Both the position numbers and the translations under genes were made by a program. A stretch of 12,590 nucleotides of DNA, taken from assembly GCA_902782815.1 (NCBI GenBank), contig CACZOS010000165.1:1-12590 (forward strand), given 5' to 3'. Source of the stretch: an uncultured Lachnospiraceae bacterium (GTDB taxonomy: Bacteria; Bacillota; Clostridia; Lachnospirales; Lachnospiraceae). Below are positions 1-8,204 of the stretch, piece after piece. The first letter of the stretch is position 1; each line of letters begins with the position of its first letter. Below the pieces are notes generated by a model, which did no database searches, was not told the DNA's origin, and saw only the letters and a program-made list of their open reading frames with translations.

Positions 1-79
1 CAGCAACCCTTCCACCGGAATCAAGATTACCAAAAACGCTTCCTACCGCCATATCGTAGCCATCCGAAGAATTTTCTAA
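1..79 (+). CDS. C-terminal end of an unidentified protein (5' end outside window)
   Basis: A plus-strand frame starting at base 2 is open from the window edge and stops at TAA 77-79. It gives 25 residues with a basic, aromatic C-terminus (ending ...SYRHIVAIRRIF). It is read as a real gene end because a strong hairpin terminator follows about 40 bases downstream in the correct position. The fragment is too short to assign a family. Another frame is also open to about base 84, so the frame choice is only probable. Confidence 0.45.
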   Translation, partial: SNPSTGIKITKNASYRHIVAIRRIF

Positions 80-117
80 GATAAATTTTAGGTACCATCA
101 GAAAGAATGATTCATAA

Positions 118-154
118 ACACAAAAAAACTGCCGGACCGGCAGTTTTTTTGTGT
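118..154. terminator. Bidirectional intrinsic terminator
   Basis: A near-perfect palindrome: a GC-rich core CTGCCGG-A-CCGGCAG (129-143) flanked by seven A on the left and seven T on the right, then by ACAC/GTGT arms. The hairpin is followed by a T tract when read from either strand. It lies between the plus-strand gene ending at 79 and the minus-strand telA gene ending at 177, so it can end both converging transcripts. Confidence 0.93.
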
Positions 155-176
155 TTACAGGGATTGATCATCGGAC

Positions 177-1385
177 TTAATTGAGGTTCGCGATCAGTTT
201 CTTCTTCAGTTCCTCTTCCATCTGAGACATCTTTTCCTCAGCTTCCAGACGTCTCTGATGTCCTTCAGACTGGATCCGCATTACCTCGTCGATGGTCTGG
301 ATCAGACTCTCGTTGGTTTTGATCAGAGTCTCGATATCCACAATGCTTCTCTCACTTTCCTTTGCCGTCTCGATGGTGGCCATCTGCAGCTTCTCCGCAT
401 TCTTCTTCAGCAGATCATTGGTCAGGTCAGATACCTCTTTCTGAGCCTGAGCGGCCTCCTGGGCATGCTCAACACCCAGGGCAATGATCATCTGACTCTT
501 CCAAAGAGGAATAGTATTTACCAGAGTAGACTGGATCTTTTCCGACATGGTAATATCGCTGGACTGAACCATACGGATCTGAGGAGCCATCTGGAGGGAG
601 ACCATACGGGTAACCTCCAGGTCATGGATCTTCTTCTCAAAGCGGTTGCACATAGCTTCCAGATCGGTAACCTCCTGGGCATCCTCCGGTCTTCCGGTAC
701 TCTCAGCCTTCTCGCGGGCTTTGGGAAGATCATTCTCCAGCACATCAGCCAGCTTTTTCTTTCCGGCAACGATATACATGGTCAGTTCCTTGAAATAAAT
801 CTTGTTCAGGTCATAGAGCTGATCCAGCATGGCACTATCCTTTAAAAGCTGGATCTGATGTTTTTCCAGGGACTTACTGATACTGTCGATATTGTTTTCG
901 GCTTTATCATATTTTGCCCGAAGAGTCGCAGCCTTGTTGGCCTTTTTCTGGAAAAACCCCATGACTCCTTTCTTTTCCTCTTCATCAAAGCCCTTAAGCT
1001 CCACCACCACCTTGCTGAGCATATCGCCCACTTCGCCAAGGTCTTTGGCACGTACTTTCTCCAGGGTCCCCTCGGAAAAATCAGACATCTTTTTCTGGGT
1101 TCCCGCCCCATACTGCATTACGGAAGCAGAATCCCTGATGGAAATCTGTCTGGCAAAAGCATCAACCTGCTTCTTTTCCTCCTCGGTGAGATATTTCAGG
1201 TCCTCTTCATAATCGGTAAATTTCGCCTGTGCTTCTTTATCCGCTGCGGTCATCTGCATCTGGGGCGCAGTCTGAAAGACAGAAGAAAAATCTTCTCCCT
1301 GAGCGGACATCTCTGTTTTGACCTGCTCTTCAAAAGGATCCAGGGTAAGTGATGGGCCTTCCTTTAATAACTCGTCTACGTTCAT
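177..1385 (-). CDS. telA: TelA family protein (toxic anion resistance / YaaN-like)
   Basis: A 402-residue soluble, strongly helical and highly charged protein, the usual size and composition of the TelA family (B. subtilis YaaN). There is no signal peptide or membrane segment. Long coiled-coil-like stretches lie in the middle, and the last 60 residues or so form a Glu/Lys/Met-rich helix. The family is named for tellurite resistance, but in Firmicutes it is mostly linked to envelope stress and tolerance to antimicrobial agents, and its biochemical activity is not settled. The start is supported by AGGAGGAAGG a few bases before the ATG. It lies 78 bases downstream of the XpaC-like gene on the same strand, matching the B. 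subtilis xpaC-yaaN pair, so the two are probably co-transcribed and act together. It ends at the terminator at 118-154. Confidence 0.88.
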   Translation of the reverse strand: MNVDELLKEGPSLTLDPFEEQVKTEMSAQGEDFSSVFQTAPQMQMTAADKEAQAKFTDYEEDLKYLTEEEKKQVDAFARQISIRDSASVMQYGAGTQKKMSDFSEGTLEKVRAKDLGEVGDMLSKVVVELKGFDEEEKKGVMGFFQKKANKAATLRAKYDKAENNIDSISKSLEKHQIQLLKDSAMLDQLYDLNKIYFKELTMYIVAGKKKLADVLENDLPKAREKAESTGRPEDAQEVTDLEAMCNRFEKKIHDLEVTRMVSLQMAPQIRMVQSSDITMSEKIQSTLVNTIPLWKSQMIIALGVEHAQEAAQAQKEVSDLTNDLLKKNAEKLQMATIETAKESERSIVDIETLIKTNESLIQTIDEVMRIQSEGHQRRLEAEEKMSQMEEELKKKLIANLN

Positions 1386-1463
1386 GAACCTTCCTCCTGT
1401 GAAAATTTATGATTTCTGTGAATGATACTTTTCTGTATACTCCACTTTTTCTGTTATTAATCC

Positions 1464-2735
1464 TTATCGGTTATGGAGATCATCATTCCAGCCGTCCTGA
1501 GCCAACATGGCATTCATCACCTGGATATCCGATGAAATGTCCATGGAAACATTGCGGAACAATTCATCATACATATTGGTGAGGGCGGATATGATCGTGT
1601 CAAATGAATCCTCGATCTCCTGCTTGGTCTTTAAGATATTGTCTCCCTGAATGGGCTGCTCTTCCAGATCCTCGTAAGTAGTCAGCAGCTTGATCATACA
1701 AGGGAGATAATAACTGACCAGATGGCCGGTTCCGGAGATCATCTCCGGATGTTCCTCAATACACTCGTAAATCTGCCTAAGCAGCACTTCCACTTCATCC
1801 ATATCCCGGAGCAGCTTGGGATTATCAATCTCCCCCTTCTTAACCTTGAGATCCTCAAAGAAAGCATTCATCTCTTCGCTGAAATAGATCCACTCTCTCT
1901 CTGCCTTGCTTCCTTCCTGCTTCTTTCTCTCAAGTTCTTTCTGCTCTTCCCTCTTTTTCAGTTCCTCCAGCTCTCTTTTGATCCTGGCCTGCTCCGCGTC
2001 ATTATACTGTTTTCTGGCTTCGTCGGTGAAGAGCAGGCAGGTCTCTCTCTCATCCATGGTCATCTGGGGAACGATCCCCCTGTCCAATAGAAAATGAACA
2101 TCCTTTTTGATCTGCTTGTCCTGGTATCCCGTCTTCTCCACCAGGTCATTGATCATAATATAGTCCTTACCCTGACATTCCTTCTGATAATTCGTAAATC
2201 GTTCTGCCCGGTTTTTAAGGAATGATCCATGGCCGAAAAGACCTCCCGACAGGGCGGTAAAGGGAAGGGATACACCCAGGATCCCGGCGGCAGCCGCGGA
2301 AACCGTTCCTCCCATCAGGGCGCCGATCAGGGAAGGAATACCGAAAACCAGAGACAGTCCGCCGAAAACAATCAGTCCCGAAATCCCCAGACCGGTTTCC
2401 ACCGGTCCCAGAATCTTTCCGGGTATACCCTTGAACAGGGGAACAGGCCTTTTAACCCTTGTTTCCTTCTCGGCTGCTCTTTTGGCTCTTTCTTCCTGTC
2501 TTCTCCTCTCAGCTACCTTATATCTCTCATAGGGAGTCTCGTAATATTTACTGTATTTGATCTGTTCTTTGGAAGGAGTCATGATCAGGTCTCTGTATCC
2601 CTTCTCCGCCTCCCTGCGGATGTACTCCACAGACTCTCGTATACTGTTGCTCAGCCCCTCAAAATCCAGGTCATCCAGGGAATCCCCGATCTTATCCAGG
2701 AGCTCTTCCGCAGTATTTAAATTATCGTCTTTCAT
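1464..2735 (-). CDS. xpaC: XpaC-like protein (5-bromo-4-chloroindolyl phosphate hydrolysis family)
   Basis: A 423-residue protein. Residues 1-95 are acidic then basic helices. Two hydrophobic Gly/Ala-rich segments (about 110-133 and 138-168) look like a membrane hairpin. Residues about 184-240 resemble a small helical winged-helix-like domain (DLVEKTGY...KQIKKDVHFLLDRGI). A Lys/Glu coiled coil (about 245-280) follows, then a C-terminal helical domain. The family takes its name from X-phosphate hydrolysis in B. subtilis, but a true phosphatase activity is doubtful and no phosphatase signature is visible. Identification rests on this architecture and on the telA gene directly downstream. The start has an AAAGGAA site at a rather long distance (about 12 bases). 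A perfect TTGACA lies upstream but too close to the start for a normal leader, and a weaker TTTTCA-N17-TAGGAT further up is an alternative promoter. Confidence 0.75.
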   Translation of the reverse strand: MKDDNLNTAEELLDKIGDSLDDLDFEGLSNSIRESVEYIRREAEKGYRDLIMTPSKEQIKYSKYYETPYERYKVAERRRQEERAKRAAEKETRVKRPVPLFKGIPGKILGPVETGLGISGLIVFGGLSLVFGIPSLIGALMGGTVSAAAAGILGVSLPFTALSGGLFGHGSFLKNRAERFTNYQKECQGKDYIMINDLVEKTGYQDKQIKKDVHFLLDRGIVPQMTMDERETCLLFTDEARKQYNDAEQARIKRELEELKKREEQKELERKKQEGSKAEREWIYFSEEMNAFFEDLKVKKGEIDNPKLLRDMDEVEVLLRQIYECIEEHPEMISGTGHLVSYYLPCMIKLLTTYEDLEEQPIQGDNILKTKQEIEDSFDTIISALTNMYDELFRNVSMDISSDIQVMNAMLAQDGWNDDLHNR

Positions 2736-2814
2736 CGTATATCCCGTTCCTTTTTATCGAACTGTCAACTGCCACTTTCCTACTCTACTATCCTACCATA
2801 TTAATCTGTTTATG

Positions 2815-2865
2815 AAAAGAAAAAAGAGTACAACAATCAGGGTGATCCCCGGTCCTTGTACTCTT
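2815..2865 (-). terminator. Intrinsic terminator downstream of pta
   Basis: Read on the minus strand, a 10-bp inverted repeat (AAGAGTACAA at 2865-2856 pairing with TTGTACTCTT at 2833-2824) encloses a 22-base loop and runs into T6-C-T4. It sits about 70 bases after the pta stop codon and before the XpaC-like gene, so it ends the pta transcript. Confidence 0.75.
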
Positions 2866-2894
2866 CATTACATGCTATGGAAAGATTTCATCCC

Positions 2895-2917
2895 GATCAG
2901 AGGAAGATCCTCTGATC
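2895..2917. other. Perfect 10-bp hairpin just after pta
   Basis: GATCAGAGGA, a three-base loop, then TCCTCTGATC. It starts 17 bases after the pta stop codon and has no T tract on either side, so it is not an intrinsic terminator on its own. It could protect the mRNA 3' end or assist the terminator that follows. Confidence 0.5.
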
Positions 2918-2933
2918 ACTTTCTTGGGAAAGA

Positions 2934-3989
2934 TCAGTCGGCAAGTACTTTTTCTACTACCGCTCTTACGATTTCTTCCAGTTTCTTAACATCGACTTCT
3001 TCATCAGCCGGTGCTGCGGGCTCCAGCGGGCAGCTGAGCGCTGCGGTCACGATAGACATATCGTAAACTTCTTCCATGGTACATCCACGGCTCAGGTCAT
3101 TGATCGGTGCGTTCAGGCCCTGAAGGACAGGTCCTACTGCCTTATAGCCGCCCAGACGGGAAGCAATCTTATAGCCGATATTACCTGCGTTGATATCCGG
3201 GAAGATAAAGGTATTGGCCTGGCCGGCAACAGGAGATCCCGGACACTTAACCTGGGCTACATCCGGGGATACGGATGCATCAAACTGAATCTCACCTTCC
3301 ACTGCCAGATCCGGAGCTGCCTCTTTGATCTTCTTGGTGGCATTGGCAACCTTTGTTACGGTGGGGCCTTTGCCGGAGCCTAAAGTGGAGTAGGACAGCA
3401 TCGCAACCTTCGGGTCCATGCCGAAGATTTTGGCCGTATTGGCAGACTCGATGGCGATCTCAACAAGATCATCCTCTGAGGGATCAATATTGATGGCACA
3501 GTCACCCATGGCGATCTTCTCATCCCCGCGAACAAGAATGAAGACGGAGCTTACGATCTTGTTGCCCGGTTTGGTCTTGATCAGCTGCAATGCGGGGCGG
3601 ACAGTATCTGCCGTGGAGTAGGTAGCTCCGCCTAAAAGACAGTCAGCCTTGCCCATCTTCACCAGCATGGTTCCGAAATAATTACTCTTGGAAAGAGCCG
3701 CGCGAACCTGCTCCTCGGTCATCTTGCCCTTACGCAGAGTGATCATCTCCTGAACCATGGGGTCGATCTCCCCGTAATTCATGGGATCGATGATCTCACA
3801 GAGGCCGATATCAAAACCGAACTCTTTTGCTGCAGCATTCACTTCATCTATACCGCCAAGAAGGATTACCTTTAAGATCCCCTCTTTGGTCAGCTTGGAA
3901 GCCGCCTCGAGAATCCTCTTATCAGATCCTTCGGTAAATACGATCGTTCTCTCGTTTTTCTTCAATGTGTTGATCATTCCGCTAAGCAT
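2934..3989 (-). CDS. pta: Phosphate acetyltransferase with C-terminal encapsulation-peptide-like tail
   Basis: A 351-residue enzyme of the PTA_PTB fold that interconverts acetyl-CoA plus phosphate and acetyl phosphate plus CoA. Family motifs are clear: TEGSDKRILEAA near the N-terminus, MGDCAINIDP (161-170), SYSTLGSGKGP (200-209 region), FPDINAGNIGYK (263-274) and GLNAPINDLSRG (291-302). The Ser-Arg pair in the last (S300, R301) corresponds to residues implicated in catalysis in the Methanosarcina enzyme. The core normally ends after the helix matching EEVYDMSIVTAAL. Here residues 320-351 are extra: a Pro/Ala/acidic linker (PLEPAAPADEE) and the amphipathic helix VKKLEEIVRAVVEKVLAD, which resembles microcompartment targeting peptides. 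The start has AAAGGGGAG 9 bases before the ATG. It appears monocistronic, with no ackA beside it in this window. The enzyme call is firm; the tail's role is inferred. Confidence 0.95.
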   Translation of the reverse strand: MLSGMINTLKKNERTIVFTEGSDKRILEAASKLTKEGILKVILLGGIDEVNAAAKEFGFDIGLCEIIDPMNYGEIDPMVQEMITLRKGKMTEEQVRAALSKSNYFGTMLVKMGKADCLLGGATYSTADTVRPALQLIKTKPGNKIVSSVFILVRGDEKIAMGDCAINIDPSEDDLVEIAIESANTAKIFGMDPKVAMLSYSTLGSGKGPTVTKVANATKKIKEAAPDLAVEGEIQFDASVSPDVAQVKCPGSPVAGQANTFIFPDINAGNIGYKIASRLGGYKAVGPVLQGLNAPINDLSRGCTMEEVYDMSIVTAALSCPLEPAAPADEEVDVKKLEEIVRAVVEKVLAD

Positions 3990-4107
3990 AACAATAAGCT
4001 CCCCTTTCTTCTGCAGACTCTCATCGGATATCTCCCACTCTTTCAGAATGAAGACACTGGCATTTCTATGAATTCAGCTCAGAATCAAGCCACAATAATC
4101 TACTTAT

Positions 4108-4136
4108 AATATAACCGTCAGGCCCTACAAATGCAA
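4108..4136 (-). promoter_or_regulatory. Candidate sigma-A promoter for pta
   Basis: On the minus strand TTGCAT (4136-4131) is followed after exactly 17 bases by TATATT (4113-4108). It lies about 120 bases upstream of the pta start codon, giving a leader of about 110 bases. A second copy of ATTGCAT lies just upstream, forming a short direct repeat. Confidence 0.55.
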
Positions 4137-4175
4137 TGTGGGATTCATGCAATATCTTGTCACATTTTACTGGAT

Positions 4176-4189
4176 AATCATTAATGATT
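4176..4189. repeat. 14-bp perfect palindrome between vanW and pta
   Basis: AATCATTAATGATT reads identically on both strands. It lies about 40 bases downstream of the VanW-protein stop and about 40 bases upstream of the pta -35 element. It could be an operator for a dimeric regulator of pta, or a chance AT-rich palindrome. No other copy was noticed in the window. Confidence 0.35.
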
Positions 4190-4225
4190 TGCACTTGAAG
4201 AACAAAAATGCCGTACTTCCTGTCC

Positions 4226-5887
4226 TCAGGGAGCTTTCTTCGCCTCAGTGGTGGCCTGGCCCGGAGCCTGAGTGGTCTGTTCGGTCTGACCCGGGGCCTG
4301 GGTAGTAGCCACCGGTGCCTTCTTCGTTCCTTTGGCCACCAGGGCATCCTTCTTACTGTAGGTGCATTTATCCTCCTCTTCTTTGGAGATCTGCTTACCG
4401 TTACTGTCAACGATAACCCGGTAAGTCTGTACCACATAGCCGTTATGTCCCGACTCGATCACCTTGGTCTTTCCCTCTTTCAGATCCTTGTCATCCTCAT
4501 ACTTGGTACTGTAAGGAATGGTCTTCAGGATATCCGCCACAAACTGGACCTCGTAATCATCCAGCTTGGCCCCCTTGATCTTGCAGGTCAAGGCACCGCT
4601 GTCATATTTCGCGACGATCTTCACCGGGTAGGTGGAATTATTCTTGAACCGCAGATCCGGCCCGTCCCAGGATACGGTGGCATCCATGCCAAGGCCGATA
4701 TAAGCGGATTCGTAAGTATGGTTATGGTGCTCCGTCACCTCCAGATTGGCCAGGACCACCGCTTTATAGAGAGTGGAGGAAACCTGACAGACTCCTCCGC
4801 CCAGTTCCTGGACGGTCTTGCCGTCGGAATAGGCCGGTGCCTTCTGATATCCCCTGGCTGCCGTCCTCTCCCCTACAGATTCATTATAGGAAAAATCCTG
4901 TCCCGGCAGAAGGATGATCCCGTCAATTGTATCGGCTGCCCGTTTCACATTGGAAATGCGGGCATTGGTTCCGCTGACGTAGGTAGTACATTTACCGATG
5001 TCATTCTTGAAAAGATGTTTTTTCAGGTCTGCGGTATTGATGGCAGGAGTGTCCTTCACGATCTCGATGTGAACGATTTCTCCTTCCTTGGCTGCCGCTA
5101 CAGTAGTCTTAGCCTGTTCTTTATCAAAATCGATCCCCTCCACGGACTGAACGATCTTATATTCCTTGTCCTTGACCTCAAGGGTCGCCTCCTGCTTCAC
5201 CTTATGGATCTCCTGGTACACGGCTTCCATATCCACTGCTTCCACCGTTCCCTCGATCAGAGGAGCTTCTATGACTGTCTTGTAATCATCTTCTCCCACC
5301 GCTTTTGCAAGGGCTTTGTTCAGTTCCGGGATATTGACCGTGTAACCTGTCTTGCCCATGGTGAACTGAAGTTCATTATCCTTCAGTTCATAAGTAGTCT
5401 GCACAGTCGTATTCAGGGTGGACAGAGTGGAGCTCTCCAGTTCCTGGTCCAGCGCAGCCTGATTGGTGATCCTGGGGTAATAAGCCATCTTTTCTCCCAT
5501 GGTATAGCCTTTGATCAGCTGGAAACCGCGGAAAAGAAAATGATCATGACCATATTTAAAAGCCTTTTTGGCCGCCTCGGCATCATTGAAGGAAAGGGAA
5601 GGATACATGGCAAGCTTATAGTCCTTGTCCAGTGCTTTCACGGTCAGGGCTGCCTGGGCATAATCCTTCTCAAAATCTTTCGTCAGGGCCAGACCGGCCT
5701 GTTTCTGGCTCATCCCGGAAAGATCCACTCCATTCATGGAAACCCCCTGAAGAACGGTATCCCCGGGGACCAGGGCACAGGAGATGACGTAGGCAACGCA
5801 AAGGATCAGGATGATGATACCGGTAACCTTTAGTTTCAGATTCCTGCTTTTCTTTTTCTTTTCTTTTATCTCTACTCTTCTTCCCAT
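4226..5887 (-). CDS. VanW family cell-envelope protein with PG-binding and G5-like domains
   Basis: 553 residues from the chosen start. The N-terminus is a Lys/Arg-rich cytoplasmic stub (1-20) and one hydrophobic anchor (about 21-40), so the rest is outside the membrane. Residues about 45-290 match the putative peptidoglycan-binding region seen in front of VanW domains. The VanW domain covers about 300-430, with the signature GGGVCQVSSTLYKA (C367). A G5-like segment follows (about 445-515), then a Thr/Gln/Ala/Pro/Gly tail with TTQAPGQ repeated (528-534, 538-544). VanW function is unknown, and the resemblance to the vancomycin-cluster gene does not imply resistance. A frame upstream would add six residues from an ATG at 5905, but GAAGGAGAT lies directly before the ATG at 5887 and nothing precedes the other. 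It lies 45 bases behind the GH13 gene and is probably co-transcribed. Confidence 0.9.
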   Translation of the reverse strand: MGRRVEIKEKKKKSRNLKLKVTGIIILILCVAYVISCALVPGDTVLQGVSMNGVDLSGMSQKQAGLALTKDFEKDYAQAALTVKALDKDYKLAMYPSLSFNDAEAAKKAFKYGHDHFLFRGFQLIKGYTMGEKMAYYPRITNQAALDQELESSTLSTLNTTVQTTYELKDNELQFTMGKTGYTVNIPELNKALAKAVGEDDYKTVIEAPLIEGTVEAVDMEAVYQEIHKVKQEATLEVKDKEYKIVQSVEGIDFDKEQAKTTVAAAKEGEIVHIEIVKDTPAINTADLKKHLFKNDIGKCTTYVSGTNARISNVKRAADTIDGIILLPGQDFSYNESVGERTAARGYQKAPAYSDGKTVQELGGGVCQVSSTLYKAVVLANLEVTEHHNHTYESAYIGLGMDATVSWDGPDLRFKNNSTYPVKIVAKYDSGALTCKIKGAKLDDYEVQFVADILKTIPYSTKYEDDKDLKEGKTKVIESGHNGYVVQTYRVIVDSNGKQISKEEEDKCTYSKKDALVAKGTKKAPVATTQAPGQTEQTTQAPGQATTEAKKAP

Positions 5888-5932
5888 ATGATCTCCTTCT
5901 TCCATCCGGTTTCACATACAATTAATGAGGTG

Positions 5933-8068
5933 TCAGCTTATCTGATCCGTCCTGCGGGCCTTCATCAGTATTGCCCCGTTGGCAGGAACAGTCAATTTAA
6001 GGATACTGTGATTTGTCCTGTAGATAAAGGGATCGAAATCGTATCCCTCCGCATAAGAGAAGGCCAGCCGTTCAAGTACTTCCTGCTCTGTCACACCTGC
6101 CTCCCATACATTTATGGAAACTTCTTCCGGCGAGAAACCGGCGTTAACTACTGCAATAATCTTCTCGTCATCGGTAAACCGTCCGTAGCTGATCACATTT
6201 TCAGTCCCCGTAAAAAGGATGAGTGATCCGTGCATCAGCGCTTTTTCTTCCTTATGGATCCGGATCAGCTCCTTGTGATAACGGATCAGATCCTTGTCTT
6301 CATGCCCCCACGGATAGGTGCGGCGGTTATCCGGATCCGTCCATCCGGTGACCCCTGCTTCATCCCCGTAGTAGAGGGTAGGCGCCCCCGGCCATGTCAT
6401 CTGGATCAGAACTGCGGCACGCATGATTCCCGGGTTAAGATCCCTGTCTGCTGCCTCCGGTCCCACAGAACCGGTACGTCCAACCGTGAGATTGGTCCTG
6501 GTGAGGAAGCGGGAATGGTCATGGTTGGACAATTCATTCATGGCTGTCACAAGAGAAGGATACTGGAATCTGGACATGTGGTAGATCATGGCATCGCGGA
6601 ATGCCTTTTCATCTCCCATAAGATCCGCCCTCTTCTCATCGCTGTGTTTCTCCAGACCGGTGAGAAACCAGGTGATGGGCTCCATAAAGGCACTGTAGTT
6701 CATCACCGTATCCCACTGGTCGCCCTGAAGCCAGTCACCGCAGTCTCCATAGTGTTCGGCATAGATTATCGCCTGGGGGTTGGCCTCTTTAACCACTTTT
6801 CGGAAATCTCTCCAGAACCGGTGATTCATCTCCGTGGACTGACCCAGATCGGCAGCCACATCCAGACGCCATCCGTCGCAATTATAAGGGGGAGACACCC
6901 ATTTTTTCCCGATATCCAGAATATAGCGATAGAGTTTCTCCGATCCCTCATAATTCAGTTTGGGCAGGGTCTTATGGCCCCACCATCCGTCATACTCCTG
7001 ATTATAAGGCCATCTGTCCTGGTGGTAAAAGGTAAAGAAAGACCGGTAAGGGCTGTCTTCTGCCACATAGGCTCCCTTTTCATACTCCTCTCTGTACTCG
7101 TAGATTCTTTCCGCATCCATCCATTTATTAAAAGAACCGCAATGATTGAACACTCCGTCAAGAATCACCTTCATTCCCCGCCGATGGATCTCCTCCACCA
7201 GTCTCACAAAAAAAGCGTTGCTGGCCTCCAGATTCTCAAGGTCAGTGACACGGGAAATATACTTTGTTGCATGGATATTGTCTGTAGCAGATTCGGGGAG
7301 AGCTTCACCCTGATCCGTCACGATCTTCCCGAAATGGGGATCAATATAATCATAATCCTGGATATCATATTTATGGTTGGAGGGAGACACAAAAAGAGGA
7401 TTGAAATAGATAGCATCTATTCCAAGATCCTGAAGGTAATCCAGTTTATCCAGTACTCCCTGCAGGTCCCCTCCGTAAAACTCACGCACACCCATCTGGG
7501 CAGGATATTTGTTCCAGTCTTTTACCTGCTCCACCATCTTGTCAATATATATGTACTCCCGGTCCACCACATCATTTGACGGGTCACCGTTATAAAAGCG
7601 GTCCACAAAAATCTGATAAAAGACCGCTACCTTGGCCCAGTCCGGTGTGGAAAAACCGGCTGTCACGCAGAAATCAAAGAAGGGCTCATGAGTGGATACC
7701 GCTCCCTTTTTATTATAGTAGCAACGGGTTCCTGCAGATACAATTTCAAAGTAATAGATCAGTTTGTCCTCGGGCATGGTCCATTCAAATTCGTAATAGT
7801 CAAACAACTCATTTGAAGTGGCAGCCGTCATCTCATACTGATTCCGGTCAATGTTGATATATACATGATCCACATTATCCTTTGCCGTACGGAAACGGAT
7901 GACTACCTTCTGACCGGCTTCCGGCTCCATGGGGGAGAAATAATTCTCGCTTCCGTCCGCATAAAGTGCGCCGAAATTAAGGATCGGCCGGGTATGGTAA
8001 ATATGGAGTTCCAGTTTTTCCGTCTTGGATAATGATTTAAAAATATTGCCGGGGATTCTCATTCCCAT
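5933..8068 (-). CDS. GH13 alpha-glycosidase, neopullulanase/cyclomaltodextrinase-like
   Basis: 711 residues, no signal peptide, so a cytoplasmic enzyme acting on alpha-glucans, probably imported maltooligosaccharides. An N-terminal beta-sandwich resembling CBM34 (about 15-135) precedes the (beta/alpha)8 barrel, and the C-terminal beta domain starts near 605. Conserved GH13 regions are visible: region I DGVFNH (304-309), region II GWRLDVA with nucleophile D403, region III with probable acid/base E438 (IIYAEHYGD), and region IV NELSNHD with D517. WLQGDQWDTVMNY (446-458) and LPKLNYE are typical of neopullulanase-type enzymes. Region III reads AEHY where relatives usually have GE followed by Trp, so linkage preference may differ. 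The start is backed by AGGAG 8 bases upstream, and a strong promoter lies 80-105 bases upstream. It is first in an apparent two-gene unit with the VanW protein. Confidence 0.92.
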   Translation of the reverse strand: MGMRIPGNIFKSLSKTEKLELHIYHTRPILNFGALYADGSENYFSPMEPEAGQKVVIRFRTAKDNVDHVYINIDRNQYEMTAATSNELFDYYEFEWTMPEDKLIYYFEIVSAGTRCYYNKKGAVSTHEPFFDFCVTAGFSTPDWAKVAVFYQIFVDRFYNGDPSNDVVDREYIYIDKMVEQVKDWNKYPAQMGVREFYGGDLQGVLDKLDYLQDLGIDAIYFNPLFVSPSNHKYDIQDYDYIDPHFGKIVTDQGEALPESATDNIHATKYISRVTDLENLEASNAFFVRLVEEIHRRGMKVILDGVFNHCGSFNKWMDAERIYEYREEYEKGAYVAEDSPYRSFFTFYHQDRWPYNQEYDGWWGHKTLPKLNYEGSEKLYRYILDIGKKWVSPPYNCDGWRLDVAADLGQSTEMNHRFWRDFRKVVKEANPQAIIYAEHYGDCGDWLQGDQWDTVMNYSAFMEPITWFLTGLEKHSDEKRADLMGDEKAFRDAMIYHMSRFQYPSLVTAMNELSNHDHSRFLTRTNLTVGRTGSVGPEAADRDLNPGIMRAAVLIQMTWPGAPTLYYGDEAGVTGWTDPDNRRTYPWGHEDKDLIRYHKELIRIHKEEKALMHGSLILFTGTENVISYGRFTDDEKIIAVVNAGFSPEEVSINVWEAGVTEQEVLERLAFSYAEGYDFDPFIYRTNHSILKLTVPANGAILMKARRTDQIS

Positions 8069-8145
8069 CTTCTGTTCTCCTGTTCCCGGTTTAGTTCAGG
8101 ATCCGCAAACGGACCCCGGGATAAACCGGTGTTAATATTTCTATA

Positions 8146-8174
8146 ATCATATCTTTTCTCATTTTTAATGTCAA
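8146..8174 (-). promoter_or_regulatory. Strong sigma-A promoter for the GH13-vanW unit
   Basis: On the minus strand a perfect TTGACA (8174-8169) is followed by exactly 17 bases and TATGAT (8151-8146). It lies in the 136-base gap between the nitrilase-family gene and the GH13 gene, giving a leader of about 70 bases. No convincing terminator separates it from the upstream gene. Confidence 0.75.
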
Positions 8175-8204
8175 TGAGATAACAGGTCCTTTTTCCGCTC
8201 TTTT

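Noticed and set aside
4066..4437. Arg/Pro-rich minus-strand frame overlapping the VanW gene end
   Set aside because: Its composition is that of a shifted reading of the Thr/Gln/Ala/Pro repeat tail and it has no start signal.
4208..5833. A 541-codon plus-strand open frame opposite the VanW gene
   Set aside because: It has no ribosome binding site and a low-complexity His/Leu/Gly-rich translation. The minus-strand frame carries clear VanW, anchor and G5-like features. The long antisense frame is a codon-bias effect.
6230..7579. A 449-codon plus-strand open frame opposite the GH13 gene
   Set aside because: It matches no recognisable family and lacks start signals, and the opposite strand holds all GH13 catalytic regions.
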